Shown one piece after another: positions 34,796-43,523 of a stretch of DNA of 64,000 nt (position 1 is the first letter of the stretch; each line of letters starts with the position of its first letter). The notes under the pieces are model-generated. The model did no database searches. It had not been told where the DNA came from and saw nothing but the letters and a program-made list of their open reading frames with translations. The stretch covers positions 744,001 through 808,000 of the forward strand of contig CAVZIK010000006.1 in NCBI GenBank assembly GCA_963775295.1, written 5' to 3'. This DNA comes from JAMDEO01 sp963775295 (lineage in GTDB: Bacteria; Actinomycetota; Thermoleophilia; RBG-16-64-13). A program made the position numbers and the translations under genes.

Positions 34796-34845
34796 GGTTT
34801 CCTAAACCTTGTGTCGCGCGTTCGATTCGCGCCGAGGGCACCTCG
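34796..34845 (+). repeat. 3' end of a tRNA-Arg(CCT) gene, attachment-site scar 2
   Basis: It is an exact copy of 456-505: anticodon loop TTCCTAA, T arm and acceptor strand to CGAGGGCACC. The 5' side differs from copy 1, while the 3' side stays related for about 140 bp, up to the CACCCCTAC element. Confidence 0.65.
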
Positions 34846-34923
34846 AAGATTCAGACTTATCCCTGCAAATGAGCCCTTTCCGGTTCCTCCGCTTGCGGCC
34901 TCAGACTGCCCAAAAGGCCGTTT

Positions 34924-34985
34924 GCACCCCTACGCGCACCCCTACCGGAATGATAAACGGTGATACACAATGGACAAAATGGACG
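34924..34985 (+). promoter_or_regulatory. CACCCCTAC tandem element, copy e (sigma operon 4)
   Basis: GCACCCCTAC in tandem, then CGGAATGATAAACGGTGATA and CACAATGGACAAAATGGACG. GATAC lies 99 nt before TTG 35061. Confidence 0.6.
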
Positions 34986-35060
34986 ACGGCAGTAAAGGTA
35001 ATAGGCGTCGTCGCACGTCTGAGAAGTAGGAAGGCGACGCAGGGAGGAGCAACGAGGGAC

Positions 35061-35600
35061 TTGACGATAGCCAAGGAGTCGCGAGACTCGACGCGGATAG
35101 CGGACAGCAATCGAGCGCAAAGTCTTAGTTTTGACGCCTTTGTCAGACGGTATTCGGTCCCCCTGATTCAGACACTCACCTTCGTTGCCCTGGACCGCCA
35201 ACTAGCGGAAGATGCGGCGCAGGAGGCGTTCGTCCGACTGTACCTGCGTTGGGACCAGGTGGAGAAGCTGGAGGACCCAGTGGCCTGGGTCTATCGGGTC
35301 GGAATCAACCAATGCAAGGACTATCGGCGCAAGCTCACTCGGATAGCGCGGCTCGTCGAGCGTCTCGGCGCTGATGCTCACGAACCCTCTGACAGCGAGC
35401 CCTGGCTTCCTCGTCGTGAGTTCATCGATGCCCTCAAGATCCTTCCTCGCCGTCAGCGGACCGCGGTCGCCCTCTTCTACCTGGGCGACCTATCCGCGGC
35501 CGATGTGGCCTCGGTTATGCTCATTACTGAAGGGGCGGTGCACAGTCACCTTCATAAGGCACGAGAGGTTCTGAAAGATGTGCTGGAGGTGAAGTCGTGA
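35061..35600 (+). CDS. ECF-family RNA polymerase sigma factor 4
   Basis: TTG 35061 is chosen because AGGGAGGAGCAACGAGGGAC precedes it and its leader parallels that of the factor at 32834; a long in-frame extension to 34809 runs through the promoter element and is rejected. The 179-residue protein has region 2 (LIQTLTFVALDRQLAEDAAQ, DPVAWVYRVGINQCKDYRR) and region 4 (LPRRQRTAVALFYLGDLSAA, VASVMLITEGAVHSHLHKA). It is a close paralog of 32834 in a tandem duplication with its anti-sigma gene. Confidence 0.93.
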   Translation: MTIAKESRDSTRIADSNRAQSLSFDAFVRRYSVPLIQTLTFVALDRQLAEDAAQEAFVRLYLRWDQVEKLEDPVAWVYRVGINQCKDYRRKLTRIARLVERLGADAHEPSDSEPWLPRREFIDALKILPRRQRTAVALFYLGDLSAADVASVMLITEGAVHSHLHKAREVLKDVLEVKS

Positions 35601-37177
35601 AGATAGACGAAACGGACGAGAGGCTGCAAGAACTCTGCCGCGAGAACGCCCCCCATGTTGACCCGGTCACCTTCTCTCGCAAAGTGGACGCAAGGGTGAA
35701 CCCAAGAAGAAGGTCTCGGCGAAGGATGGCACGGAAGGTTATCCCGGTCTTCGTCGTCGTGGCCCTGCTTGCCGGCATCGGGATTGGCTCTCTTGAGCTG
35801 CTCAACTACCGAGCGCGACAGCACCAGGTGGTAGTGATAAATGATGATTTCGGGACCGGCCCGACGGGTGGCACCGAAACGCCCTTGCCGCAGACTCGTG
35901 AGCTCAAGTACGGGGAGGTAGCCACAACCTACGAGGGGCTTGAGATTGTTGTGACCGTCGCTCCGACCTCGGGTACTTCCTACTCCGCGCGGCCTCCTGC
36001 TGTTGCCACCGGGGAGAAGCGTCTTCAAAGTCAGATAATCATCAAAAGCCCAAGCGGCAAGGCGCTCCCGTATGTCCCCTACGACCTGATTCTCCGGGAT
36101 AAGGACGGGCGGTCTGTCAGACGCGAGGGGATTCAGAGCGCACAGGTAGAGGAAGTCGGCGGGACGCGATTGGAATCTGTGACCTGGGTAGTTCCTGCCG
36201 ATTTCGAGGTGAGAAATGTCGAGTACGGGATTGCCAGTGGACTGCACGGAGAGAACTTCATCTTCACCTGGGGTCCGGGTTCGCTTGAGCCCGGGCAGTC
36301 AGGATACGTGGTCCTGCAGTCGCTGCCCGAACTGCGCCCGAAGGAAGTGGCCTTTGTCGAGTTCCGCAAGGACGATGACCCTCCCCGAGTGCTCGATGCG
36401 GCTGCCAACCCGGAAGCGGTCAAGACTCTCGTCTCGGATTATGAGCAGACCGAGCTCCTACCTGGCGAGGGATACCCTGGAGTGCGGACTGACCTCGAAC
36501 TCCTTTTCCACATGAAGGACGGCGCCTACTTAAGGGTCTGGGTCATGCAGGATGGTCACGACATAATCGAGGACCCTCGAACCGGCAACGTCGAGAACCC
36601 GCCAGAAGCCATGGGATGGGCTCCGGAGCTTAATGCCACGGCCCGCGGGCTCTACGAGAGTCTGCCGCTCTTCTCGGGTGCCAAGGGCACCGATACCACC
36701 TCGACGACGACTGCCCCGTGGCAGGTCCAGCCAGTCTCTAGCCTCGATTGGGTGACTGAGGGGCTTTCACCCGAGGAGGTAGTGCAAAGGATTCAGAAGC
36801 AGCAAGGAAAGAACTCTGGTCCCATCTATCTTCCGAGGTCGTTTCCCTCGGGCTTCTATGCACCCGAGACCTACGCTTCTTCGCCCAATCCGGCACCGGG
36901 CGGTCACGGAGACAAGCCGGGATACAGCTTGTACCTGACCAACGGGAAAGATTACATCTCTCTCAACGTCAACTTTGCGGGCGACGTCGGCGACGTGACC
37001 TGGGTCGACTCTGGCGTTTCCTTTGAGGGCGGGTCCTTCAGGCGGGTGAATGACGTGGCCTTCCTCTCAGGTATCGGTGCTGATGATTCGACGGTCGACA
37101 TCAACGGCTCCCTCACTGACCACAGCTATCAGGACGAGGTCTTCTTCATCGCAAAGTACCTGGTGAGGGTCCAATAG
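35597..37177 (+). CDS. Single-pass anti-sigma protein with long exodomain
   Basis: GTG 35597 overlaps the sigma stop (GTGA) behind CTGGAGG. The 526-residue protein has the NAPHVDPVTFSRKV head, a membrane helix at about 48-68, then an exodomain with a DUF4352-like beta-sandwich (about 85-265). A Thr linker and a C-terminal part of about 150 residues follow (SGPIYLPRSFPSGFYAPETY; GYSLYLTNGKDYISLNVNFA). The last part resembles DUF4367-type domains of anti-sigma proteins. Head and helix are nearly the same as at 33370, while the sensor differs. Confidence 0.82.
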   Translation: MKIDETDERLQELCRENAPHVDPVTFSRKVDARVNPRRRSRRRMARKVIPVFVVVALLAGIGIGSLELLNYRARQHQVVVINDDFGTGPTGGTETPLPQTRELKYGEVATTYEGLEIVVTVAPTSGTSYSARPPAVATGEKRLQSQIIIKSPSGKALPYVPYDLILRDKDGRSVRREGIQSAQVEEVGGTRLESVTWVVPADFEVRNVEYGIASGLHGENFIFTWGPGSLEPGQSGYVVLQSLPELRPKEVAFVEFRKDDDPPRVLDAAANPEAVKTLVSDYEQTELLPGEGYPGVRTDLELLFHMKDGAYLRVWVMQDGHDIIEDPRTGNVENPPEAMGWAPELNATARGLYESLPLFSGAKGTDTTSTTTAPWQVQPVSSLDWVTEGLSPEEVVQRIQKQQGKNSGPIYLPRSFPSGFYAPETYASSPNPAPGGHGDKPGYSLYLTNGKDYISLNVNFAGDVGDVTWVDSGVSFEGGSFRRVNDVAFLSGIGADDSTVDINGSLTDHSYQDEVFFIAKYLVRVQ

Positions 37178-37261
37178 GCGGCGGATTGACGGTGCCTAAG
37201 CGTCTCGGACTTGTTTAAGGCCGATGAATTCGCAGGAGGCCAATCTCTTCTCGAGGGCGCC

Positions 37262-37296
37262 GGTAATGCTTTCCGGCCTGCCGGACATATGATGTA
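37262..37296 (+). promoter_or_regulatory. GGTAATG/CCGGACAT element, copy G
   Basis: GGTAATGCTTTCCGG, CCTG, then CCGGACATATGATGTAT, the same 30 bases as copy C. It lies 45 nt before ATG 37333. Confidence 0.75.
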
Positions 37297-37332
37297 TTGG
37301 AACGCATGACGGGGTCAGAAGGAGTGGGGGCT

Positions 37333-39672
37333 ATGCAAAGATATGTCGGACCAGCGCTCATCGCAGCCATCCTGGGCGCCTTGCTCCTGCTCGGTTCCCC
37401 TACCCTCGCCATGGCCATCGTCGATGTGGGCGGCTGGAAGGTCACGCTTGCCTCGAGTGCTGAGGACTACGAACAACCGAGCGTAGACGCTGGCAGGTTT
37501 GTCTGGTCTGACTATCAAATGGGTCAGGGCGGAGTGATCAAGCAGTACGACGTTGCAAGCGGGCAGGTCGAAACGCTCCTGCAAACCGATCTTCAACCGG
37601 CGTTCCCGATTATCAGTGGAGACTACGTCGTCTTCGAGGGTTACGACAACAAGGGCGGGCAGTCCGACTCCGGGATCTACCTTCTTTCCCTGGCTTCGAA
37701 GCAATTGCGCAAGCTGAGCGCCGAGGGCTGGCAGGGCCGAGGGCCCCTAGTATCTGGGGATGTCATAGCTTGGACGGAATGGCAGGTGAGTGACCAAGGC
37801 CTTTCTCACACGCGGATTGTCCTTCACAGGCTCTCGACCGATCAGACGACTACGATTACTCAGGCCGAGCCGGGAACCGACCAAGTGACGCTATCTCTTG
37901 TCAGTGATCGCTGGGTGCTGTGGCGGCAGTTCAACTCGCAAGCGGGAAAGAACACGGTCGGGTACTCGATCGCATCCGGCGAGGGAAGAACCTGGGAAGT
38001 TCTCAAGAACGCCAATCTGCAGACCATCGTTGGCGATACCCTCTACTACACGCTCCAGGAAGGTTCCCAGTGGACTCTTCGCGCCCGCAATCTGGCGAGC
38101 GGGAGCGACATCCCTGTACTTAGCAACGATCAGCCGATCCAGTCGGTGTGCGTGGATGGTGGCCGCATCGCTTGGGCCTCCACCAGTTCTCAGGGATCTT
38201 TCGTGGCCATCTCCGATCCGCTACGCGGCACCAGCACCGTGATTCGCTGTCCTGCCTATGAAGTGGGTGGCTTGTCGTTCAAAGGCGATCTTCTTCTCTG
38301 GCGAGCAGGTCGGCTCTTCAATTCTCCCACCACCCCCGGGACCCACGTATTTGTCTATGATGCCTCCGATGGCACGGCAACTAGAGTGTCCACCATCCAG
38401 TCCTACCCTCACGGCTTCTCGACCGACGGAAGCACTATCGCCGTCAGTGAGAGCAGCTACCGCCCAGGCTACTTTGCTACCTCACTCATGTTCGCGACCA
38501 GAGGCGCTCTCGATAAGACCAAGCTCTTCTCTGACGTTCCCGGCACGGACCCCTACTGGACGGCGATCGAAGGACTGCGGGAGAAAGGGGCCATCGGCGG
38601 ATATCCTGGGAGCAGCGGGCAAGTCGAGTTTCGTCCAGCAGGTGCGCTCACGCGCAGCCAGTTCGCCAAGATGTTGTGTCTGGCCCTGGGCGAAACTGAA
38701 AGCAGTGACTATCTGACGACGCTCGTCAAACTCGGCGTCCTTCAAGGAACTACCTCCGGCAATCTCAATCCCTATGGGCAACTCACCCGGGCACAGATGA
38801 TAAGCATGGTGGTCCGCGCAGCCGACAGGTTGCGTCCTGCCGTGCTCTTCGGGCCGATTCCCAGCGGACCAAGTAGCACGCTTGGACTCTTTGATAGGAC
38901 TCATGGCCTCACGCTTCGCCGAGCGGAGTGGGGTGGGTTGCTCGATGGTCTGGTGGGTTTCGACAAGACCTGGGACCCCTGGCGACCGGCGTCCCGCGCG
39001 GAGACGGCAGAAGTGCTTTGGAACCTGGCGTCCGTGGGCTTCAGTGATGTCACTGACACGAGTCCGACAGATCCGTATGTGCCGGCCAGGACCCAAGACG
39101 GGATTCCATCGCCAGTCTGGGACTCGGCCGTAGATGGCTGGATCACGTACCGGGGTAACGGTGCATTCCTCTCTGAGTTCGACCGTGCATTCTTCTGGCA
39201 TGACGGCCACTTCGTGAATGCCGACGGCAGTCTCATGCAGATCCCCCCTTCGGCCAAAGCCCATCTCCACGATCTCGGGATCGACAAGCAACCTTCGGCA
39301 GACGTCACCTATTACTCCGCGCCTAGGCTCCAGACGACTCCCCGAGCGGGAGTGACCCTGACGGTGACAACCAGCCAATGGACCGAGGGGCGGCTGACCG
39401 CGACAGTTGCCATCCGCAACACCAGCGGTTCGCCCTTCTCATTTGCCAACAAGGACCTCGCCCTTTACATGAGCGGCACCAGCGTGCAGCAGACGAATCT
39501 GCAGCTACGACCTTTCGAGGTTGCCGCCGGAGCGAGCGCCGCATTCCGCACTGATGTCTACTTCATCGTTTCCCAGTTCGATTCAGCGGCGAGCGGCATT
39601 CTGTATGCCTCAAGTGATCCCGAGAGCCTGGGCTTCATCGCGAGCGCTGGTCCGACTCAGAGTGGAGACTGA
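37333..39672 (+). CDS. SLH surface protein with beta-propeller-like repeats
   Basis: ATG 37333 follows AAGGAG; the longer start at 37297 is in the element. The 779-residue product has a signal peptide (ALIAAILGALLLLGSPTLAM). About 350 residues of TolB/propeller-like repeats follow (RFVWSDYQMGQGG, YVVFEGYDNKGGQ, VIAWTEWQV, WVLWRQFNS). Next are SLH repeats (about 395-560; DPYWTAIEGLREKGAIGGYP, ALTRSQFAKMLCLALG). The C-terminal domain ends SGILYASSDPESLGF, a phrase also at the end of the anti-sigma protein at 45200 (SGLFYASSDPGSAGF). It is a wall-attached protein. Confidence 0.82.
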   Translation: MQRYVGPALIAAILGALLLLGSPTLAMAIVDVGGWKVTLASSAEDYEQPSVDAGRFVWSDYQMGQGGVIKQYDVASGQVETLLQTDLQPAFPIISGDYVVFEGYDNKGGQSDSGIYLLSLASKQLRKLSAEGWQGRGPLVSGDVIAWTEWQVSDQGLSHTRIVLHRLSTDQTTTITQAEPGTDQVTLSLVSDRWVLWRQFNSQAGKNTVGYSIASGEGRTWEVLKNANLQTIVGDTLYYTLQEGSQWTLRARNLASGSDIPVLSNDQPIQSVCVDGGRIAWASTSSQGSFVAISDPLRGTSTVIRCPAYEVGGLSFKGDLLLWRAGRLFNSPTTPGTHVFVYDASDGTATRVSTIQSYPHGFSTDGSTIAVSESSYRPGYFATSLMFATRGALDKTKLFSDVPGTDPYWTAIEGLREKGAIGGYPGSSGQVEFRPAGALTRSQFAKMLCLALGETESSDYLTTLVKLGVLQGTTSGNLNPYGQLTRAQMISMVVRAADRLRPAVLFGPIPSGPSSTLGLFDRTHGLTLRRAEWGGLLDGLVGFDKTWDPWRPASRAETAEVLWNLASVGFSDVTDTSPTDPYVPARTQDGIPSPVWDSAVDGWITYRGNGAFLSEFDRAFFWHDGHFVNADGSLMQIPPSAKAHLHDLGIDKQPSADVTYYSAPRLQTTPRAGVTLTVTTSQWTEGRLTATVAIRNTSGSPFSFANKDLALYMSGTSVQQTNLQLRPFEVAAGASAAFRTDVYFIVSQFDSAASGILYASSDPESLGFIASAGPTQSGD

Positions 39673-39724
39673 GGCGGCCGGCGGACGGGGGCAGTTCGCA
39701 TCCACTAGCGTCTGTCCACGCAAA

Positions 39725-39760
39725 CGTAATGCTTTCGCCCCCGCCGGACATGTGATTCAC
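39725..39760 (+). promoter_or_regulatory. GGTAATG/CCGGACAT element, copy H
   Basis: CGTAATGCTTTCGCCCCCG then CCGGACATGTGATTCAC. The step is 21 bp. It lies 43 nt before ATG 39794. The downstream TATGATGA is not kept. Confidence 0.65.
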
Positions 39761-39793
39761 AGAGGTACAGACGAGGCGGGCACTGGAGAGACT

Positions 39794-40480
39794 ATGGAAA
39801 CGCAGCGGCAGCCGGAGGACACCACGCCATTTCTCAATCGATCTCGATCGGTGCTGCTCGGCGTAATCGTCTTGGCCATTGTTGTTGTGGTCGTCCTCAT
39901 GCTTATGGGTCGCCTGGTGGTCTGGACCGAGCAGGTGAGTCTTCCGGCGCCGGTAGCCTCCGCAGGGACGGGCGATGTCTTCTACATCTCACAATTTGAC
40001 GGGCCGATCCGGAACGCCTCGCCGAGCGAAGCGAAGCAAGGGACCGCGCAGGTATCCCTGGCCGTCTGGAACCCTGGATCAAGGAAGAATCTCGAGATCT
40101 TCTTCCAGTTGTGGCACGCCGAGAAAACGGGCATCAAGAACCTGCGCGTTACACTGACGACTCCGAATGATTGGGGCGGGCTGCTCTTCTCCTTGCCCGA
40201 GGGCGACGGCTGGGGTCCCATGTTGCACAAGGCGAGCGGGGGCACGGTGACGGTTCAGTTCGACAAACTGGGCTGGAGCGCCCAAGGATACGTTGGGACT
40301 CTTCAGCTGCGTTTCTACCCCGAGTACTTGGAATACGTCCTTACTCATGCCCAGGGCGACACGATTCACGCCGAAGTTGATTTCGACGTGGCTCCGACCG
40401 ATTTTCCGCGCTTTCGGCAGTGGCACGTTCACGGCACCTGGCAGATTCCCGCGCTTCCGAAACAGGTCTTGGCGGGGTAG
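39794..40480 (+). CDS. Membrane-anchored exoprotein of unknown function
   Basis: ATG 39794 follows GGAGAG. The 228-residue protein has one membrane helix at about 22-43 (LLGVIVLAIVVVVVLMLMG), then a beta-rich exodomain with KNLRVTLTTPNDWGGLLFSL. It resembles in layout and in that segment the protein at 2635. A single-gene unit. Confidence 0.72.
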   Translation: METQRQPEDTTPFLNRSRSVLLGVIVLAIVVVVVLMLMGRLVVWTEQVSLPAPVASAGTGDVFYISQFDGPIRNASPSEAKQGTAQVSLAVWNPGSRKNLEIFFQLWHAEKTGIKNLRVTLTTPNDWGGLLFSLPEGDGWGPMLHKASGGTVTVQFDKLGWSAQGYVGTLQLRFYPEYLEYVLTHAQGDTIHAEVDFDVAPTDFPRFRQWHVHGTWQIPALPKQVLAG

Positions 40481-40488
40481 TGGGTGAA

Positions 40489-40525
40489 GGTAAGCTGTCG
40501 GCCCTGCCGGACATATGATGAAGTG
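40489..40525 (+). promoter_or_regulatory. GGTAATG/CCGGACAT element, copy I
   Basis: GGTAAGCTGTCGGCCCTG then CCGGACATATGATGAAG. The step is 20 bp. It lies 93 nt before ATG 40607. Confidence 0.65.
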
Positions 40526-40606
40526 AAGGCGTATGGTGAGGAGCTGAGCAGGATCGGCCGCGAAACGACTCACGTGGGTTCCCCATCTCGGGAGGAGAGG
40601 CCTCTG

Positions 40607-41623
40607 ATGAAGGTGAATCATGATCTGCCCGGCTGTTCTCTTAAGCTGCGGGACACATTCAGGAACCGGAGCAAGATCTGGAAGGCAACCACCTGGCTCT
40701 TCTTCCTCGCGTTGGCAGGGATGTTTCTCTTCATCGGGACGGCGTGCGGAACAACGGGCACCGCTGGCGGCCTGGCCGTCGCCGCCAAGGACGGAAAGGC
40801 TCAAGCCGAGGATGTGCGAGCCAAGGCTTTGGCCGCTCTGCAAACCGTTGCGGCCTGGCAGGTGAAGACCACCTCCTCTGATGGGTGGGTCGAGACCGAA
40901 TGGTGGTCGGCCAATTCCGGCAACTACCGTTGGGACGAAACCGTGGCTGGCAAGAAGCGATCTTCTCTGGGGACAGATGGAAAGGTGCTCATTGCTCCGG
41001 GTCCCGATGGTGCGGTCGTTGACCAACCACTCGGCCCGGCTGCCGGACGGCTGCCTACCTCCACCGTCTTTACGACCTACTATTCATATCTCAAGCAAGG
41101 GAAGCCGGTCACCGTGGGACAGTCTTCTGACGGAACGCTCAGGCTCGTGCTCAAAGACGCGCCGTCTTCCCTCTCCGCCGTGTTGGACACGAACTCCTAT
41201 TTGCCCAGTGAGTTTCTCGGCAAGAGCGAGGAGACGGGTGCTGCCGGAGGGCACTTCATCCAATTGTCGCCCATCAGCTCTGACGATCTCGCGGCGGCGA
41301 TTTCTGAGCTTCGAAACACACCTTCTCCAACCCGCGCCGATGTGACCCCGAAGGACCACCTGGTCAATGCGCTGAGGGCGGCGGGCATCGACTGCTATCG
41401 CGCCGACACCTACACCAATCCCGAGAAGGAACGAGGACTGGAACTAAGCATCCAAGCGCCGATAGGCGAGGCAGGCCATGCACTTGCTGAGAAAGCGGTC
41501 TCGCTGGTGCGGGAAAACCGGACCATTCTCCCGGTCGATTCGGTCACGATCTACCTACTCACTGTGACAAACGAGTTCTACAGTGAAACCTTCACCCTGG
41601 ACTCCGTATCGTCGGGACCATGA
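40607..41623 (+). CDS. Probable lipoprotein with LolA-like domain
   Basis: ATG 40607 follows GGAGGAGAGG. The 338-residue product has a long N-terminal region, a hydrophobic segment (ATTWLFFLALAGMFLFIG) and a lipobox-like GTAC, so lipidation is possible but not certain. The first 180 residues of the mature part have strands in the LolA/LppX order (WQVKTTSSDGWVETEWWSAN, GNYRWDETVAGKK, GTLRLVLKDAP). The C-terminal part is distinct (LVNALRAAGIDCYRADTYTN) and ends in strands. A single-gene unit. Confidence 0.7.
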   Translation: MKVNHDLPGCSLKLRDTFRNRSKIWKATTWLFFLALAGMFLFIGTACGTTGTAGGLAVAAKDGKAQAEDVRAKALAALQTVAAWQVKTTSSDGWVETEWWSANSGNYRWDETVAGKKRSSLGTDGKVLIAPGPDGAVVDQPLGPAAGRLPTSTVFTTYYSYLKQGKPVTVGQSSDGTLRLVLKDAPSSLSAVLDTNSYLPSEFLGKSEETGAAGGHFIQLSPISSDDLAAAISELRNTPSPTRADVTPKDHLVNALRAAGIDCYRADTYTNPEKERGLELSIQAPIGEAGHALAEKAVSLVRENRTILPVDSVTIYLLTVTNEFYSETFTLDSVSSGP

Positions 41624-41663
41624 CCGACATCTTTTCGACACCGCCAGTGCCTGCCATTGCCAA

Positions 41664-41700
41664 CGTAATGCCCTCAGCCCTGTGTGACATTTGATGAGTG
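41664..41700 (+). promoter_or_regulatory. GGTAATG/CCGGACAT element, copy J (degenerate)
   Basis: CGTAATGCCCTCAGCCCTG then TGTGACATTTGATGAG. The step is 21 bp. The GGACAT box reads TGACAT. It lies 98 nt before ATG 41788. Confidence 0.55.
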
Positions 41701-41787
41701 AGGATTTGGGAGCTCTCGGCACGGTTGCGGCGTCAGACTGTGAGCTGGGCCGTCCGGAACTCGCCGTCTAACTGGGGGGATGAGATG

Positions 41788-42912
41788 AAGCGGAGATTGC
41801 GCGGGCCAGATCGCTTGTCGCCCTCCACCGTTGCGATCCTCGGGCTGACCCTCATGCTCGTCCTGTGCTTGGTCGGCGTCCTTGTCTTCGGCTGCGCGTC
41901 GCCCAACCAGGCGGCAAGCACAACCTCGCAGACCTACGCACTGGGAGGATTGGACCCGGCCCTGGCCCAGTTGATCGATGAGGCGAGGGCTGCCGGTCTT
42001 CGGATGGGTGCGGCCGCGACGAGCCAAGGCGAACTCACCCTTGACGTCCTGACCCAGCCGGACCAGCCTGTGGGCGATTACGAATCTATCGCCCAGAAAC
42101 TGCTCCTTCTCGCCCAGAAGTTCAAGGATCGATTCACCCAGTTCTCACCCAAGGTCGATCTCCTGCACGTTCGCGTCGCCTGGGCCGACACTCCCCAGCA
42201 CTCGACGGCTCTTTATGATCGCTACTTCCAGCTAACCATGCCTGCCCGAGTGAACACTCCGGTCAACATCAGCCTGAGCCTCGTTGCGGCCAACACCATA
42301 AAGTTTGGGGAGATCTGGGTCCGCGTCGCCCAGGCCGGGGGATTCGCGGCTGAGAGTGCATATCCCGATGCCTACCCAACAGGCTTGGATCTGGACTTCA
42401 CGCCGTCTGGCTCCCTGTTCCAGTTGGAGATTGTCGCCCGCACTCACGACCAAAGAACCATCAGTGTGGCCTGGAGCGGATCTGATGGAGCGGCAGACCA
42501 GAGAGTGCTCGTGACCGGAGTGGTGAAGACGGGATCGGCTACGGAACCGATCGTGACCTTGGATTCCGTGTCGAGAGTCGCTGCTGCTTTTGATGAGGTG
42601 GGCGTCAAGAGCATGATCGCGCTGATGCCAACGGTCCACCTTGGTGGTTACTACGCCCTTAGGCCTGTCCTTCACGCGGGCAGCACCAGAGGCGGCTCGA
42701 TTCCGGCAATGGTGACCGCCTACCTGTGGGACTCCACGAAACTCGTGCCCCTGGATGCCAACGACCCGATCCGCATCGGCAATGCTCCCTACCTCATGCT
42801 GGAACTATCTTGGGTCGGACCTGGCGTTCAGCCGCCTGGCACCGCGGTTGCACCTATGCCCCCTGCGCTTCCCAGTCCAGTCTTCTTTGCCATCCCAGTG
42901 CCGGTGCTGTGA
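41788..42912 (+). CDS. Lipoprotein of unknown function
   Basis: ATG 41788 follows GGGGGG, as at 7269; an upstream GTG frame is rejected. The 374-residue product has a signal with lipobox VFGC. The exodomain has AQLIDEARAAGLRMGAAATS, then strands in pairs, a part with KSMIALMPTVHLGGYYALRP and a C-terminal stretch AYLWDSTKLVPLDANDPIRI...FFAIPVP. The latter resembles the middle of the anti-sigma exodomain at 4085. It shares its leader and first codons with the lipoprotein at 7269. Confidence 0.76.
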   Translation, partial: KRRLRGPDRLSPSTVAILGLTLMLVLCLVGVLVFGCASPNQAASTTSQTYALGGLDPALAQLIDEARAAGLRMGAAATSQGELTLDVLTQPDQPVGDYESIAQKLLLLAQKFKDRFTQFSPKVDLLHVRVAWADTPQHSTALYDRYFQLTMPARVNTPVNISLSLVAANTIKFGEIWVRVAQAGGFAAESAYPDAYPTGLDLDFTPSGSLFQLEIVARTHDQRTISVAWSGSDGAADQRVLVTGVVKTGSATEPIVTLDSVSRVAAAFDEVGVKSMIALMPTVHLGGYYALRPVLHAGSTRGGSIPAMVTAYLWDSTKLVPLDANDPIRIGNAPYLMLELSWVGPGVQPPGTAVAPMPPALPSPVFFAIPVPVL

Positions 42913-42922
42913 GCGACGCCAA

Positions 42923-42958
42923 GGTAATGCTTTCGGACCCGCCGGACATATACTTGGC
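42923..42958 (+). promoter_or_regulatory. GGTAATG/CCGGACAT element, copy K
   Basis: GGTAATGCTTTCGGACCCG then CCGGACATATACTTGGC. The step is 21 bp. It lies 47 nt before GTG 42996. The TATGATGA is absent, so the core is GGTAATG plus CCGGACAT. Confidence 0.7.
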
Positions 42959-42995
42959 AGGTAGCTAGAGGGTGACGGCAGAAGGAGGTTCGCCC

Positions 42996-43523
42996 GTGCT
43001 ACGTGCAAGACTCGGGCTGGGCGCAGCCCTGTTGGGGTTCTGGATAGTTCTGATGGAGTTGGGCTTCACCGCATACGGCTTCATCTGGATATACCGGTTG
43101 ATTCACAACCCCGCCGTGTTCATCGGCCTCATTCCCACCGTCGCCCTATACCTCCCCGGCTTCATCTTGGCGTTGGGCTGCCTTCTTGGTGGGGTTGCTC
43201 TTTACCAGGCCGTCCGGGGCCGGTCGCATTGGAGTTGGTACGCCGCCGCCCTTGCGCCAGTCGTTGCCATCCTTGTCATCTACCGACCTGGGCTGGGCAT
43301 CAGCGGCTTCGATGGCTTTCACGCCACGGTGCCATGGATGGCCCCCATGTACTGGGGCAGAGAGGGAAACATCGCCTTCTCCGTCGGCCTTCAGGTCGCC
43401 ATGTACGTGGCGGCTGCCGCTTTAGGCTTGGCCGTCGTTCTCGCATTGCCATCTGGACACGCACGTGGAGAGGATGCGACGACTGCCCCCGTCGTCGGTC
43501 CCGTGAAAGCGAGCGCAGAATGA
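42996..43523 (+). CDS. Four-helix membrane protein
   Basis: GTG 42996 is preferred because AAGGAGG precedes it; a GTG at 42972 lacks a site. The 175-residue protein has four hydrophobic helices (for example LGAALLGFWIVLMELGF, IPTVALYLPGFILALGCLLG, YAAALAPVVAILVIY, LQVAMYVAAAALGLAVVLAL). It overlaps the next gene by four bases. It is the first gene of a three-gene unit under element K. Function is unknown. Confidence 0.7.
   Translation: MLRARLGLGAALLGFWIVLMELGFTAYGFIWIYRLIHNPAVFIGLIPTVALYLPGFILALGCLLGGVALYQAVRGRSHWSWYAAALAPVVAILVIYRPGLGISGFDGFHATVPWMAPMYWGREGNIAFSVGLQVAMYVAAAALGLAVVLALPSGHARGEDATTAPVVGPVKASAE

Noticed and set aside
34809..35060. 84-residue extension of sigma factor 4
   Set aside because: It runs through the tRNA scar and the CACCCCTAC element, and close paralogs start at the TTG equivalent to 35061.
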